A stretch of DNA of 10,995 bases from an uncultured candidate division Zixibacteria bacterium (GTDB lineage: Bacteria > Zixibacteria > MSB-5A5 > GN15 > PGXB01). The translations under genes and the position numbers were made by a program. The notes beneath the pieces were generated by a model. It did no database searches, had not been told where the DNA came from, and saw only the letters and a program-made list of their open reading frames with translations. Positions 1 through 5,721 of the stretch are shown here, piece after piece. The stretch is from the NCBI GenBank assembly GCA_937925655.1, contig CALAMC010000082.1, positions 1-10,995 on the forward strand. Direction: 5' to 3'. Numbering within the stretch: position 1 is the first letter of the stretch; each line of letters starts with the position of its first letter.

Positions 1-74
1 CCCTTCTTATTGTGCCCGGAACCCCGGCCATTGATTTCGTGTTCTGTATCGTATGTTACTAAAAAGGAGCGAAC

Positions 75-851
75 ATGAAATCAATAATTTTTATGGCCCT
101 GATGCTGCTTTTTGTCGCCGCGGTGCAGGGAGAAATTATCACCGAAACCGTCGAATACAAACACGGCGATGTTGTTCTGGAAGGCTTTCTGGCCTATAAC
201 AACGCCGTCGCCGGCAAGCGCCCCGGGGTGCTGGTCGTGCACGAGTGGATGGGAATAAACGATTACAATAAAGAACGCTGTCGCCAGTTGGCCGAGATGG
301 GTTATGTCGCTTTCGCCGCCGACATGTACGGCAAAGGGATTCGCCCGCAAACGACCGAGGACGCCTTCAAACAGGCGACCATTTACCGTTCCGACCGTAA
401 GCTCATGCGCGACCGCATTACCGCCGGGCTCAATGTCCTCGTGAATAACGAACTGTGCGATAACAGCCGCATCGCCGCCATCGGCTATTGTTTCGGCGGC
501 GGCACCGTTCTGGAACTGGCGCGTTCGGGTGCCGATATCGGCGGGGTAGTAAGTTTCCACGGTAATCTCGATACACCTGATCCCTCGGTGGCCAAAAATG
601 TCAAATCCAAAATTCTGGTCTGTCATGGCGCCGATGACCCCTATGTCCCTTATGAACAGGTAACCGCTTTCATGGATGAAATGCGCGCGGCGAATGTCGA
701 TTATCAGTTTATCGCCTACTCACGGGCGGTGCATTCCTTCACCAATCCCGGCGCGGGCGATGATAACAGCAAAGGCTCGGCCTATAACGCCGACGCCGAC
801 CGCCGCTCCTGGCAGCATATGAAGGATTTCTTCGCGGAGATATTCAGATAA
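75..851 (+). CDS. Secreted dienelactone hydrolase family protein (alpha/beta hydrolase)
   Basis: This 258-residue protein belongs to the dienelactone hydrolase family of alpha/beta hydrolases, which cleave ester or lactone bonds with a Cys-Asp-His triad. The visible triad is Cys139 in the nucleophile elbow GYCFGG (137-142), an Asp at 187 or 188 in GADDPYVP, and His220 in AVHSF. The VVHEWMG segment (54-60) is also typical of the family. The first 19 or so residues (MKSIIFMALMLLFVAAVQG) form a signal peptide, so the enzyme probably acts outside the cytoplasm, as many DLH-like proteins of unknown substrate do. The length is normal for the family. The ATG at 75 is supported by AAGGAG at 64-69. 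No partner gene lies upstream in the window. Downstream is the riboswitch promoter, so it appears to be a single-gene unit. The substrate cannot be read from sequence. The family call is firm, a true chlorocatechol-pathway role is not. Confidence 0.88.
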   Translation: MKSIIFMALMLLFVAAVQGEIITETVEYKHGDVVLEGFLAYNNAVAGKRPGVLVVHEWMGINDYNKERCRQLAEMGYVAFAADMYGKGIRPQTTEDAFKQATIYRSDRKLMRDRITAGLNVLVNNELCDNSRIAAIGYCFGGGTVLELARSGADIGGVVSFHGNLDTPDPSVAKNVKSKILVCHGADDPYVPYEQVTAFMDEMRAANVDYQFIAYSRAVHSFTNPGAGDDNSKGSAYNADADRRSWQHMKDFFAEIFR

Positions 852-862
852 ACATTTTCCTC

Positions 863-892
863 TTGCTTTTTGCTGAAATCAAGTATTATATA
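863..892 (+). promoter_or_regulatory. Sigma70-like promoter driving the fluoride riboswitch transcript
   Basis: TTGCTT at 863-868 and TATATA at 887-892 are separated by 18 bases. Transcription would begin near 899-900, just before the first aptamer stem at 904, so placement agrees with the riboswitch. TATTAT at 884-889 is an alternative -10 but gives a short 15-base spacer. The call is based on sequence only. Confidence 0.5.
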
Positions 893-899
893 AAACCCC

Positions 900-957
900 G
901 ATAAGGGGATGGAGTCCCCCTCGTAACCGCCTGGACCGGGCTGATGACTCCTGTCGT
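900..957 (+). ncRNA. Fluoride riboswitch aptamer (crcB motif)
   Basis: The segment matches the fluoride-binding crcB RNA motif in sequence and fold. Stem 1 pairs AGGGG (904-908) with CCCCT (917-921) around the loop ATGGAGTC. The loop strand GGAGTC (911-916) pairs perfectly with GACTCC (946-951), giving the diagnostic pseudoknot. The second stem pairs GCCT (929-932) with GGGC (938-941). The conserved AACCGC (925-930) and GCTGATGACTCCT (940-952) strings are present. It lies between a promoter and a cation:proton antiporter gene, a gene class known from the literature to be controlled by this riboswitch in some bacteria. Binding of fluoride with magnesium would stabilise the pseudoknot. An alternative pairing of CCCC (896-899) with GGGG (905-908) could compete with stem 1 if transcription starts early enough. 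Confidence 0.9.
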
Positions 958-1024
958 GCAGAATATTGCGGCGGCAGGGTCAAAGCAACGTGTAACGCAG
1001 CCCGCCGCAAGGCGGATTTTTTTT
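949..1024 (+). terminator. Riboswitch expression platform: terminator with competing antiterminator
   Basis: The terminator stem is CCGCC (1002-1006) and GGCGG (1011-1015) with a GCAA tetraloop, followed by A and eight Ts (1017-1024). An antiterminator is directly visible: TTGCGGCGG (966-974) is the exact complement of CCGCCGCAA (1002-1010) and would destroy the terminator stem. A third helix, 949-957 with 971-979 (nine pairs, three of them G-U), uses both the 3' pseudoknot strand of the aptamer and half of the antiterminator. The implied logic is as follows. With fluoride the pseudoknot forms, the antiterminator is free and transcription continues. Without fluoride the alternative hairpin traps the antiterminator and transcription stops. 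The pairings are seen. The direction of switching is inferred and agrees with fluoride-activated exporters. Confidence 0.82.
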
Positions 1025-1066
1025 GCACCAGACCCGGACGGCTATATTTGAAAGGAGGACTCCATC

Positions 1067-2272
1067 ATGGAACAAATTTTCACCATCGCCGCTTTCTGGC
1101 TTGGACTGGCGGTCTTGTCCGCCATTATTGCCTATCACCTGAAAGTATCCATTGCTCTGGTGGAAATATGCGTTGGCGTTATCACGGCGGCGATTGTCGG
1201 GTACTATAGCGCCGTGGAGACATTAGGAGCCGATTCCGAATGGCTGCGTTTTCTGGCGGCATCGGGAGCGGTTCTTTTGACCTTTCTGGCCGGGGCCGAA
1301 TTAGAGCCGAAGGTAATCAGAAAAAAACTCAAAGAAGTAACCGTGGTCGGACTGGTCGGATTTATGGCGCCTTTTTTGGGCTGCGCCGCACTCGCGTACT
1401 ATATTCTGGGATGGAGCTTTGAGGCCAGTCTGCTGTGCGGAGTCGCCCTTTCCACCACGTCGATGGCCGTTGTCTATGCCGTCATGCTGGAAACCGGTTT
1501 CAATAAAACCGAATTTGGCAAAGGCATTCTGGGGGCGTGCTTCATAAACGACCTCGGCACGGTTATCGCCCTCGGTCTGCTCTTTGCACCGTTTACGTAC
1601 AAAACCATCATTTTTATCGTAGTGACGACAATCGTGCTGTTCATATTGCCGGTTGTCAGTCGCTGGCTGACCGAAATGTATGCTCATCGGACGGCCGCCA
1701 TACGAACCAAATGGGTGATTCTCGTGGTGTTCGGCCTCGGTGCGCTGGCGCTCTGGTCGGGAAGTGAAGCCGTTCTGCCCGCGTACGTTGTCGGCATGGT
1801 TCTGGCCGAGTTTTCGAACGGCGACACTTTCTGGATTCGACGCCTTCGCACTCTTATCGTCGGCTTTCTCACGCCGTTTTATTTCCTGCGGGCCGGAACA
1901 TTTGTCTCCATATCGGCTCTGATTGCCGCACCGGCCGTATTTCTGGTACTGCTTGGAGGCAAAGTCCTGTCGAAAATATTCGGCCTGTACCCCGTTGTGG
2001 CGAAATTCCGCCGCGATCGCAATGAGCGCTGGTACTACACACTGCTCATGTCAACCGGGCTGACTTTCGGCACTATCTCGGCGTTATACGGCCTTTCCAA
2101 TAATATCATCACGCAGGCGCAATACTCTTTTCTGGTGGCGGTGGTAATCGCCAGCGCGGTGGTTCCGACTCTTATCGCCGGAATCGCCTTTTTACCAAAG
2201 CACCTTCTGCCGAAGAAGGAGAGTCCGGCGGGGACGGTGAAACGGGAAAGCGGCCTTGGCGCCGAAGGATAA
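1067..2272 (+). CDS. Fluoride-riboswitch-controlled cation:proton antiporter (CPA superfamily)
   Basis: This 401-residue polytopic membrane protein has the Na+/H+ exchanger (Kef/NhaP-like) fold. Hydrophobic segments run almost continuously from residue 5 to 375. The Asn161-Asp162 pair in FINDLGTV matches the ion-binding ND motif of electroneutral CPA antiporters. The PFYFLRAGTF segment (270-279) matches the conserved re-entrant helix region of the family. The soluble C-terminal tail is short, and no TrkA-N or USP regulatory domain is fused, unlike KefB/KefC. The ATG at 1067 follows AAAGGAGG (1051-1058) with an 8-base spacer. The gene lies directly behind the fluoride riboswitch and its terminator. 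Antiporters in this position are thought to help cells tolerate fluoride, either by exporting it or by restoring ion and pH balance. Which ion this protein carries is not shown by the sequence. Confidence 0.9.
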   Translation: MEQIFTIAAFWLGLAVLSAIIAYHLKVSIALVEICVGVITAAIVGYYSAVETLGADSEWLRFLAASGAVLLTFLAGAELEPKVIRKKLKEVTVVGLVGFMAPFLGCAALAYYILGWSFEASLLCGVALSTTSMAVVYAVMLETGFNKTEFGKGILGACFINDLGTVIALGLLFAPFTYKTIIFIVVTTIVLFILPVVSRWLTEMYAHRTAAIRTKWVILVVFGLGALALWSGSEAVLPAYVVGMVLAEFSNGDTFWIRRLRTLIVGFLTPFYFLRAGTFVSISALIAAPAVFLVLLGGKVLSKIFGLYPVVAKFRRDRNERWYYTLLMSTGLTFGTISALYGLSNNIITQAQYSFLVAVVIASAVVPTLIAGIAFLPKHLLPKKESPAGTVKRESGLGAEG

Positions 2273-2329
2273 TATGGGACGATGTTACGATTATTAATTT
2301 TAAATACTGACGGATATTTGTAAAGTCAC

Positions 2330-2548
2330 TTGGAAGCGGAACGAATCATAATTATCATTGTCGCCGTTGCCTTCGGCAGTCTGGCGGCAATAATGGCCTA
2401 TTTGATTTCCTATGAGGTATATTTGCATCATTTCCCGGACAAAAGGGATGCCAAAAGGTTGGCCCGGGAAATGGCCTTTTCGGTTTTGCTCTTTTTTGTT
2501 GGATTGGGAATGGTCCTGGCTTTAATTTTACCGTTATTCCTGAAGTGA
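2330..2548 (+). CDS. Two-helix hypothetical membrane miniprotein
   Basis: I do not recognise a family for this 72-residue protein. It has two hydrophobic helices (about residues 5-27 and 48-71) joined by a charged loop containing HHFPDKRDAKRLARE, so it should be an inner-membrane hairpin with the basic loop on the cytoplasmic side. The reading frame opens after a TAA at 2321-2323 and the only start before the first helix is TTG at 2330. No good Shine-Dalgarno is visible. A later ATG (codon 22) would cut the first helix and is less likely. It lies 57 bases after the antiporter and 19 bases before the next gene, with no terminator in between, so it could be part of the riboswitch-led transcript. 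It might be a small transporter subunit or regulator, but this is unproven. Confidence 0.6.
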   Translation: MEAERIIIIIVAVAFGSLAAIMAYLISYEVYLHHFPDKRDAKRLAREMAFSVLLFFVGLGMVLALILPLFLK

Positions 2549-2567
2549 TTGGAGGCGAGATTGCCAT

Positions 2568-2984
2568 ATGGTCTTCTATTGTCCTTCCTGCTGGCATGAT
2601 GTGCAAAAAGAGTGTTACATTTGCCCCGCATGCGGATTTGATATTCGGGCTTTTTTCGAAAATAAAGACTATGTGGACAAGCTCGTTGTCGCTTTGGACC
2701 ACCCGGATGCCGCCACGCCCGTAAGATCGGCATGGATTCTGGGTCAGCGTCGCGAAGAAAGGGCCATCGAGCCCTTATATAATCTGGCCCGGCATAGCCC
2801 GGATTTATATGTCGTTGCCGCCGCCGTCAAAGCTTTGCTCGATATCGGAACAGCCGAGTCCCTGGCCCGTGCAAGTGTATTCTCCGAACATCCTTCAATT
2901 ATGATTCGAAATCTGTTTATGGGTTCCATGCCGGATAATTCTACAACTCAACCTGGTAACGATGAAAAACATTTCCGAAAATAA
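2568..2984 (+). CDS. Zinc-ribbon plus HEAT-repeat-like protein
   Basis: This 138-residue cytoplasmic protein starts with a small zinc ribbon: CPSC (Cys5, Cys8) and CPAC (Cys19, Cys22), with an extra Cys16. It is followed by helical repeats at about 35-64 and 66-100 that look like HEAT or PBS-lyase-type repeats (VRSAWILGQ, then AIEPLYNLARHSP and VVAAAVKALLDIGT). Such modules usually mediate protein-protein contacts. No catalytic motif is visible. The C-terminal 20 residues are polar and probably disordered. The ATG at 2568 has GGAGG at 2551-2555, a slightly long 12-base spacer. The frame ends inside the MFS gene (23-base overlap), which suggests translational coupling. An adaptor for one of the neighbouring membrane proteins is possible but is inference only. 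Confidence 0.72.
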   Translation: MVFYCPSCWHDVQKECYICPACGFDIRAFFENKDYVDKLVVALDHPDAATPVRSAWILGQRREERAIEPLYNLARHSPDLYVVAAAVKALLDIGTAESLARASVFSEHPSIMIRNLFMGSMPDNSTTQPGNDEKHFRK

Positions 2985-4131
2985 ATCTCCCTTGCGCTTC
3001 GTGTTATTATTGGGTTTTGTCAGCCTGTTCGCCGACATGACCTATGAAGCCGCACGAAGTATAACCGGCCCTTATCTGGCGATTCTGGGAGCAAGCGCCA
3101 CGGCCGTGGGGGTTGTGGCCGGCTTCGGCGAGCTGATCGGTTACGGGTTGAGAATTATCTTTGGAATCGTCACCGACCGCACCGGCAGGTACTGGACAAT
3201 TACTATCCTCGGATATGCCGTCAACCTGCTGGCCGTGCCGGCGCTGGCTCTGGCGAGGAACTGGGAAGTGGCGGCCGTCTTCATTATGGCCGAGCGTTTC
3301 GGCAAAGCCGTCCGAACACCCGCCCGCGATGCTATGCTGTCCCACGCCGCTCATGGCATGGGGCGTGGCTGGGCGTTCGGGATTCATGAAGCTATGGACC
3401 AGATCGGTGCCATGATCGGCCCGATCATCGTTATGGCCGTTTTGGCCTGGAATGGAAGCTATCCGTACGCCTTCGCGGTTTTAATTATCCCGGCCATTCT
3501 GGCTCTGACCATTCTTGCCATAGCCAGAGCCACATATCCCGACCCCGGCCGTCTCGAACCGTCATTCACCCGGAAACCAGATGACCGACTGGGGCCGATA
3601 TTCTGGCTGTATCTGACCGCCATCGCCTGCATCGCGTTTGGGTTTGCCGATTTTCCGCTGGCCGCGTTCCATATGAAGACAACCGCCGTCGTGGCCGACA
3701 AATGGATACCGTTGATTTATGCCGGGGCTATGGGCGTGGATGCCATAAGTGCCCTTATACTCGGACGACTGTACGATAAAATCGGGCTGAAGGTGTTAAT
3801 GGGTGTCGTATTATTATCGGCCTGGAGTGCACCCCTGATATTCCTGTCCGGTTCCGGTCTTCTTATTGCCGGCATGGTCCTGTGGGGTATCGGCATGGGT
3901 GCGCTGGAGTCGATTGTTCGTGCCGTCGTGGCCGGAATTGTCGGCCCGGAGCGCAGGGCAACGGGCTTCGGTATTTTCAACGCCGGTTTCGGATTCGCGT
4001 GGTTTGCAGGAAGCGCCGTGATGGGAATATTATATGACCTGTCTCTTACAGCGATGGTCGGAATAGCCGTATTTGCCCAACTGCTCTCCCTGCCCTTTCT
4101 TGTGACCGTACACAGACGCCAGGCAAAGTAG
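2962..4131 (+). CDS. MFS transporter, 12-helix
   Basis: This 389-residue protein is a Major Facilitator Superfamily permease with about 12 membrane helices in two halves. The loop after helix 2 carries the motif-A signature as GIVTDRTGRY (68-77). Its counterpart in the second half is GRLYDKIGLK (268-277). The string ERFGKAVRTPARDAMLS (111-127) is characteristic of an MFS subfamily found widely in bacteria and often annotated only as MFS transporter. The hydrophilic central loop spans about 190-212. The start overlaps the zinc-ribbon gene by 23 bases and lacks a clear Shine-Dalgarno, so translation is probably coupled to the upstream gene. Substrate is unknown. Efflux of a small molecule is the usual guess. 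If the cluster is read from the riboswitch promoter it would be fluoride-induced, but the sequence does not prove this. Confidence 0.88.
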   Translation: MKNISENKSPLRFVLLLGFVSLFADMTYEAARSITGPYLAILGASATAVGVVAGFGELIGYGLRIIFGIVTDRTGRYWTITILGYAVNLLAVPALALARNWEVAAVFIMAERFGKAVRTPARDAMLSHAAHGMGRGWAFGIHEAMDQIGAMIGPIIVMAVLAWNGSYPYAFAVLIIPAILALTILAIARATYPDPGRLEPSFTRKPDDRLGPIFWLYLTAIACIAFGFADFPLAAFHMKTTAVVADKWIPLIYAGAMGVDAISALILGRLYDKIGLKVLMGVVLLSAWSAPLIFLSGSGLLIAGMVLWGIGMGALESIVRAVVAGIVGPERRATGFGIFNAGFGFAWFAGSAVMGILYDLSLTAMVGIAVFAQLLSLPFLVTVHRRQAK

Positions 4132-4202
4132 GTCGAGTTCAGAACCCCGACATCTTTATTATGCCGAAGAATATCATTTTAACTTCCCTGCCGGAAAATC
4201 GG

Positions 4203-4223
4203 TAGACAGGCGTCGACTGTCTA
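4203..4223 (+). promoter_or_regulatory. Perfect dyad just upstream of adaA (candidate operator or 5' hairpin)
   Basis: TAGACAG (4203-4209) and CTGTCTA (4217-4223) are exact inverted copies separated by seven bases that include GTCGAC (4212-4217). The dyad ends 14 bases before the ATG of the adaA-like gene. A homodimeric repressor or activator could bind it, or it could form an mRNA hairpin. Classical Ada boxes are not dyads of this type, so a different regulator is possible. Confidence 0.4.
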
Positions 4224-4237
4224 TTTAAATTGTGAAT

Positions 4238-4795
4238 ATGCAAAATCTTACTTATGACCAAATGGTCAAAGCCATGACCGAATCGGATGCGTCTTATGAC
4301 GGCCGCTTTTATGTCGGCGTCCATTCCACCGGCATCTATTGTCTGCCGTCCTGCCCGGCCAAAACGCCGCTTCTTAAAAACGTGGTGTTTTATCCCAGCC
4401 GGGAAGAGGCCATCGCCGCCGGTCTGCGCGGCTGCAAACGCTGTCATTCCGACCGTTATCCCGATATACTCCCGCTCTGGCTGCCCGATCTTATAGCATT
4501 TATGAAAGAACGCCGTCAGGACCGCCTGACCGAACATAATTTAATGCAATTTGTCGGGGTGGAGATTTCCACGATTCGGCGTCATTTTCAACAAAATCTG
4601 GGGCTGACGCCATTGGCCTTCCATCGCAAGATTCGTCTGGAGCACGCCCGTCTGATGATAGCCGAAGGCGCCGATTATCTGACTGCGGCTTATGACTGCG
4701 GCTGGCAGTCGCCGAGCGCCTTCCGCGATGCCTTCAAACGTCAATTCGGTTGTCCGCCGGGGAGGCTCTATGAGCGAGCAACAAATAGTCTATAG
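4238..4795 (+). CDS. adaA: AdaA-like methylphosphotriester-DNA methyltransferase and AraC-family activator
   Basis: This protein corresponds to the N-terminal half of Ada. It accepts methyl groups from DNA phosphotriesters onto a zinc-bound cysteine and then activates alkylation-repair genes. Numbering from the GTG at 4232, the zinc ligands are Cys37 and Cys41 (YCLPSCPAKTP) and Cys68 and Cys71 (GCKRCHSD). Cys37 is the expected methyl acceptor. Residues about 85-182 form an AraC-type double helix-turn-helix (ISTIRRHFQQNLGLTP, then LTAAYDCGWQSPSAFRDAFK). The total of 185-187 residues is close to Bacillus AdaA and lacks the fused methyltransferase half of Escherichia coli Ada. That half is supplied by the next gene, which overlaps by 26 bases. 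ATG 4238 is preferred over GTG 4232, but neither has a clear Shine-Dalgarno, so the start is uncertain by two codons. Autoregulation is expected from the family. Confidence 0.88.
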   Translation: MQNLTYDQMVKAMTESDASYDGRFYVGVHSTGIYCLPSCPAKTPLLKNVVFYPSREEAIAAGLRGCKRCHSDRYPDILPLWLPDLIAFMKERRQDRLTEHNLMQFVGVEISTIRRHFQQNLGLTPLAFHRKIRLEHARLMIAEGADYLTAAYDCGWQSPSAFRDAFKRQFGCPPGRLYERATNSL

Positions 4796-5303
4796 GCATT
4801 TCGATAGCCCGATGGGCCCCATGATCGCCGGCGCCACCGCCAAAGGCGTCTGCTTTCTGGAATGGTATGCCCTTGGCGGTATTGGGCGGATTTTGGCGCG
4901 GGTTGAAAAACGCTACAAAATGTCCGCGGTCGAAAGCGCCAAAGGAAATACTCATCTGGATAATCTCGAAAAACAGCTGGAGCGTTATTTCGCGGGCAAG
5001 CTCAAGAAATTCACCGTCAAAATCGATGTCACCGGCACCCCGTTCGAGATGAAAGTCTGGGATGAACTTCTTAAAATCCCCTATGGCCAGACGCGAAGCT
5101 ATGCCGATATCGCCCGCGCCGTGGCCAGTCCCAAAGGCGTGCGCGCGGTCGGTCGGGCCAACGGGGCCAATTATGTTGCGATCGTGATACCCTGCCACCG
5201 TGTTATCGAAAGCTCCGGCGGGCTGGGCGGCTATGGCGGCAAAATCTGGCGCAAAAAGCGACTTCTGGAACTCGAAAGCGGCGTCGAACCGCTGAAGTTA
5301 TAA
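4770..5303 (+). CDS. adaB: Methylated-DNA--[protein]-cysteine S-methyltransferase (AdaB/Ogt type)
   Basis: This 177-residue suicide enzyme removes the methyl group from O6-methylguanine by transferring it to its own cysteine. The active site is Cys142 in IPCHRVI (140-146). The DNA-recognition helix precedes it, with the expected Arg in VGRANGAN (127-134, Arg129). The GLGGYGGKIW stretch follows, as in the family. A ribonuclease-H-like N-terminal domain covers about 1-85. The reading frame is open further upstream (from about 4692), but the ATG at 4770 is chosen because GGGGAGG (4759-4765) sits just before it and MSEQQIVYRHFDSPMGPM begins where family members begin. It overlaps adaA by 26 bases in a different frame, an arrangement like the Bacillus adaA-adaB operon, and is expected to be co-induced by alkylation damage. 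It could equally be named ogt. Confidence 0.92.
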   Translation: MSEQQIVYRHFDSPMGPMIAGATAKGVCFLEWYALGGIGRILARVEKRYKMSAVESAKGNTHLDNLEKQLERYFAGKLKKFTVKIDVTGTPFEMKVWDELLKIPYGQTRSYADIARAVASPKGVRAVGRANGANYVAIVIPCHRVIESSGGLGGYGGKIWRKKRLLELESGVEPLKL

Positions 5304-5407
5304 TTAAATCAATGCGATGTCGGGGGCCCATCCTGACGGAATTTACTCGATTAAGTTATTTCTTGTCCAACTCAATAGCACATATTATTTTGCCGACTTA
5401 ATGAAAT

Positions 5408-5515
5408 TGTAGGGCAGAGCCCGAGTGAAACGACGCGGTTCTGCCGATTTGAATGAAAAGATGTCAGGAGCTCCCGCGCAAGGCGCGGGACCTTCGGCAG
5501 GGCTCCTGACCTACA
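5408..5515. repeat. Composite palindrome 1, bounded by TGTAGG and CCTACA
   Basis: The outer ends TGTAGG (5408-5413) and CCTACA (5510-5515) are exact inverted copies. Inside, GGCAGAGCC (5413-5421) pairs with GGTTCTGCC (5437-5445) with one G-U pair. GTCAGGAGC (5463-5471) pairs with GCTCCTGAC (5502-5510). Nested within the latter, TCCCGCGC (5472-5479) pairs with GCGCGGGA (5483-5490), and a small CCT/AGG hairpin sits at 5491-5501. It looks like a REP/MITE-style intergenic element without coding capacity. Confidence 0.6.
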
Positions 5516-5537
5516 TGAAATGATTTGATAAAATGTC

Positions 5538-5581
5538 ATTCCCGCATAGGCCGAAGGCACTAAAGAATGAAGTGCGGGAAT
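5538..5581. repeat. REP-like inverted repeat with ATTCCCGCA arms
   Basis: ATTCCCGCA (5538-5546) and TGCGGGAAT (5573-5581) are exact inverted copies 26 bases apart. The arms resemble the ATTCCCGC/GCGGGAAT ends of short dispersed repeats known from several bacterial genomes (for example Neisseria dRS3). Family identity cannot be shown from one copy. Confidence 0.5.
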
Positions 5582-5589
5582 CCGGATTT

Positions 5590-5663
5590 TGTAGGTCAAA
5601 TCTCTTTTGAGATTTGACGCCATCGAATTAAAAAGTCAAGCCTCGAAGGAGGCTTGACCTACA
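5590..5663. repeat. Composite palindrome 2, bounded by TGTAGGTCAA and TTGACCTACA
   Basis: The outer arms TGTAGGTCAA (5590-5599) and TTGACCTACA (5654-5663) are exact 10-base inverted copies. They enclose two perfect hairpins: GTCAAATCTC (5595-5604) with GAGATTTGAC (5609-5618) around TTTT, and GTCAAGCCTC (5635-5644) with GAGGCTTGAC (5649-5658) around GAAG. The TGTAGG/CCTACA ends are shared with composite palindrome 1, which suggests one repeat family. Confidence 0.62.
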
Positions 5664-5673
5664 AAAAAATATT

Positions 5674-5703
5674 TTCCCGGTCCCGACAAATCGGGACCGG
5701 GAA
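5674..5703 (+). repeat. Perfect 13-bp GC-rich hairpin directly before proS
   Basis: TTCCCGGTCCCGA (5674-5686) pairs without mismatch with TCGGGACCGGGAA (5691-5703) around a CAAA loop. It ends 18 bases before the proS ATG. No T-run follows on the + strand, so it is not an ordinary intrinsic terminator for that direction. It may stabilise or control the proS leader, or be another dispersed repeat. Confidence 0.6.
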
Positions 5704-5721
5704 CAACGCGAGAAAATAAAC

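Larger units (their letters stand above)
5304..5721. other. Gene-free interval between adaB and proS, filled with palindromes
   Basis: No credible gene is visible in these 418 bases. The first 100 or so bases are plain and AT-rich and hold no clear terminator for adaB. A TTGTCC (5363-5368) and a TATTAT (5383-5388) are present but only 14 bases apart, so a proS promoter there is doubtful. From 5408 onward almost every base belongs to one of four inverted-repeat structures, listed separately. Confidence 0.7.

Noticed and set aside
31..57. Possible promoter TTGATT...TATGTT before the hydrolase gene
   Set aside because: The spacer is only 15 bases and the -10 is weak. The window begins too close upstream to judge.
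81..626. Minus-strand open frame opposite the hydrolase gene
   Set aside because: The + strand frame has a signal peptide, a catalytic triad and a ribosome-binding site. The antisense frame has none of these.
4692..4769. Upstream extension of the methyltransferase gene
   Set aside because: The extra 26 codons lie inside the AraC domain of adaA in another frame, show no family similarity and would bypass the GGGGAGG site that fits ATG 4770.
5635..5670. Hairpin followed by CTACAAAAAAAT as a terminator
   Set aside because: The tract after the stem is A-rich, not T-rich, on the + strand, and there is no minus-strand gene whose end it would mark. It fits better as part of the composite palindrome.
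5304..5721. tRNA or T-box leader before proS
   Set aside because: I found no acceptor/T-arm consensus and no T-box sequence. The stems are simple palindromes.
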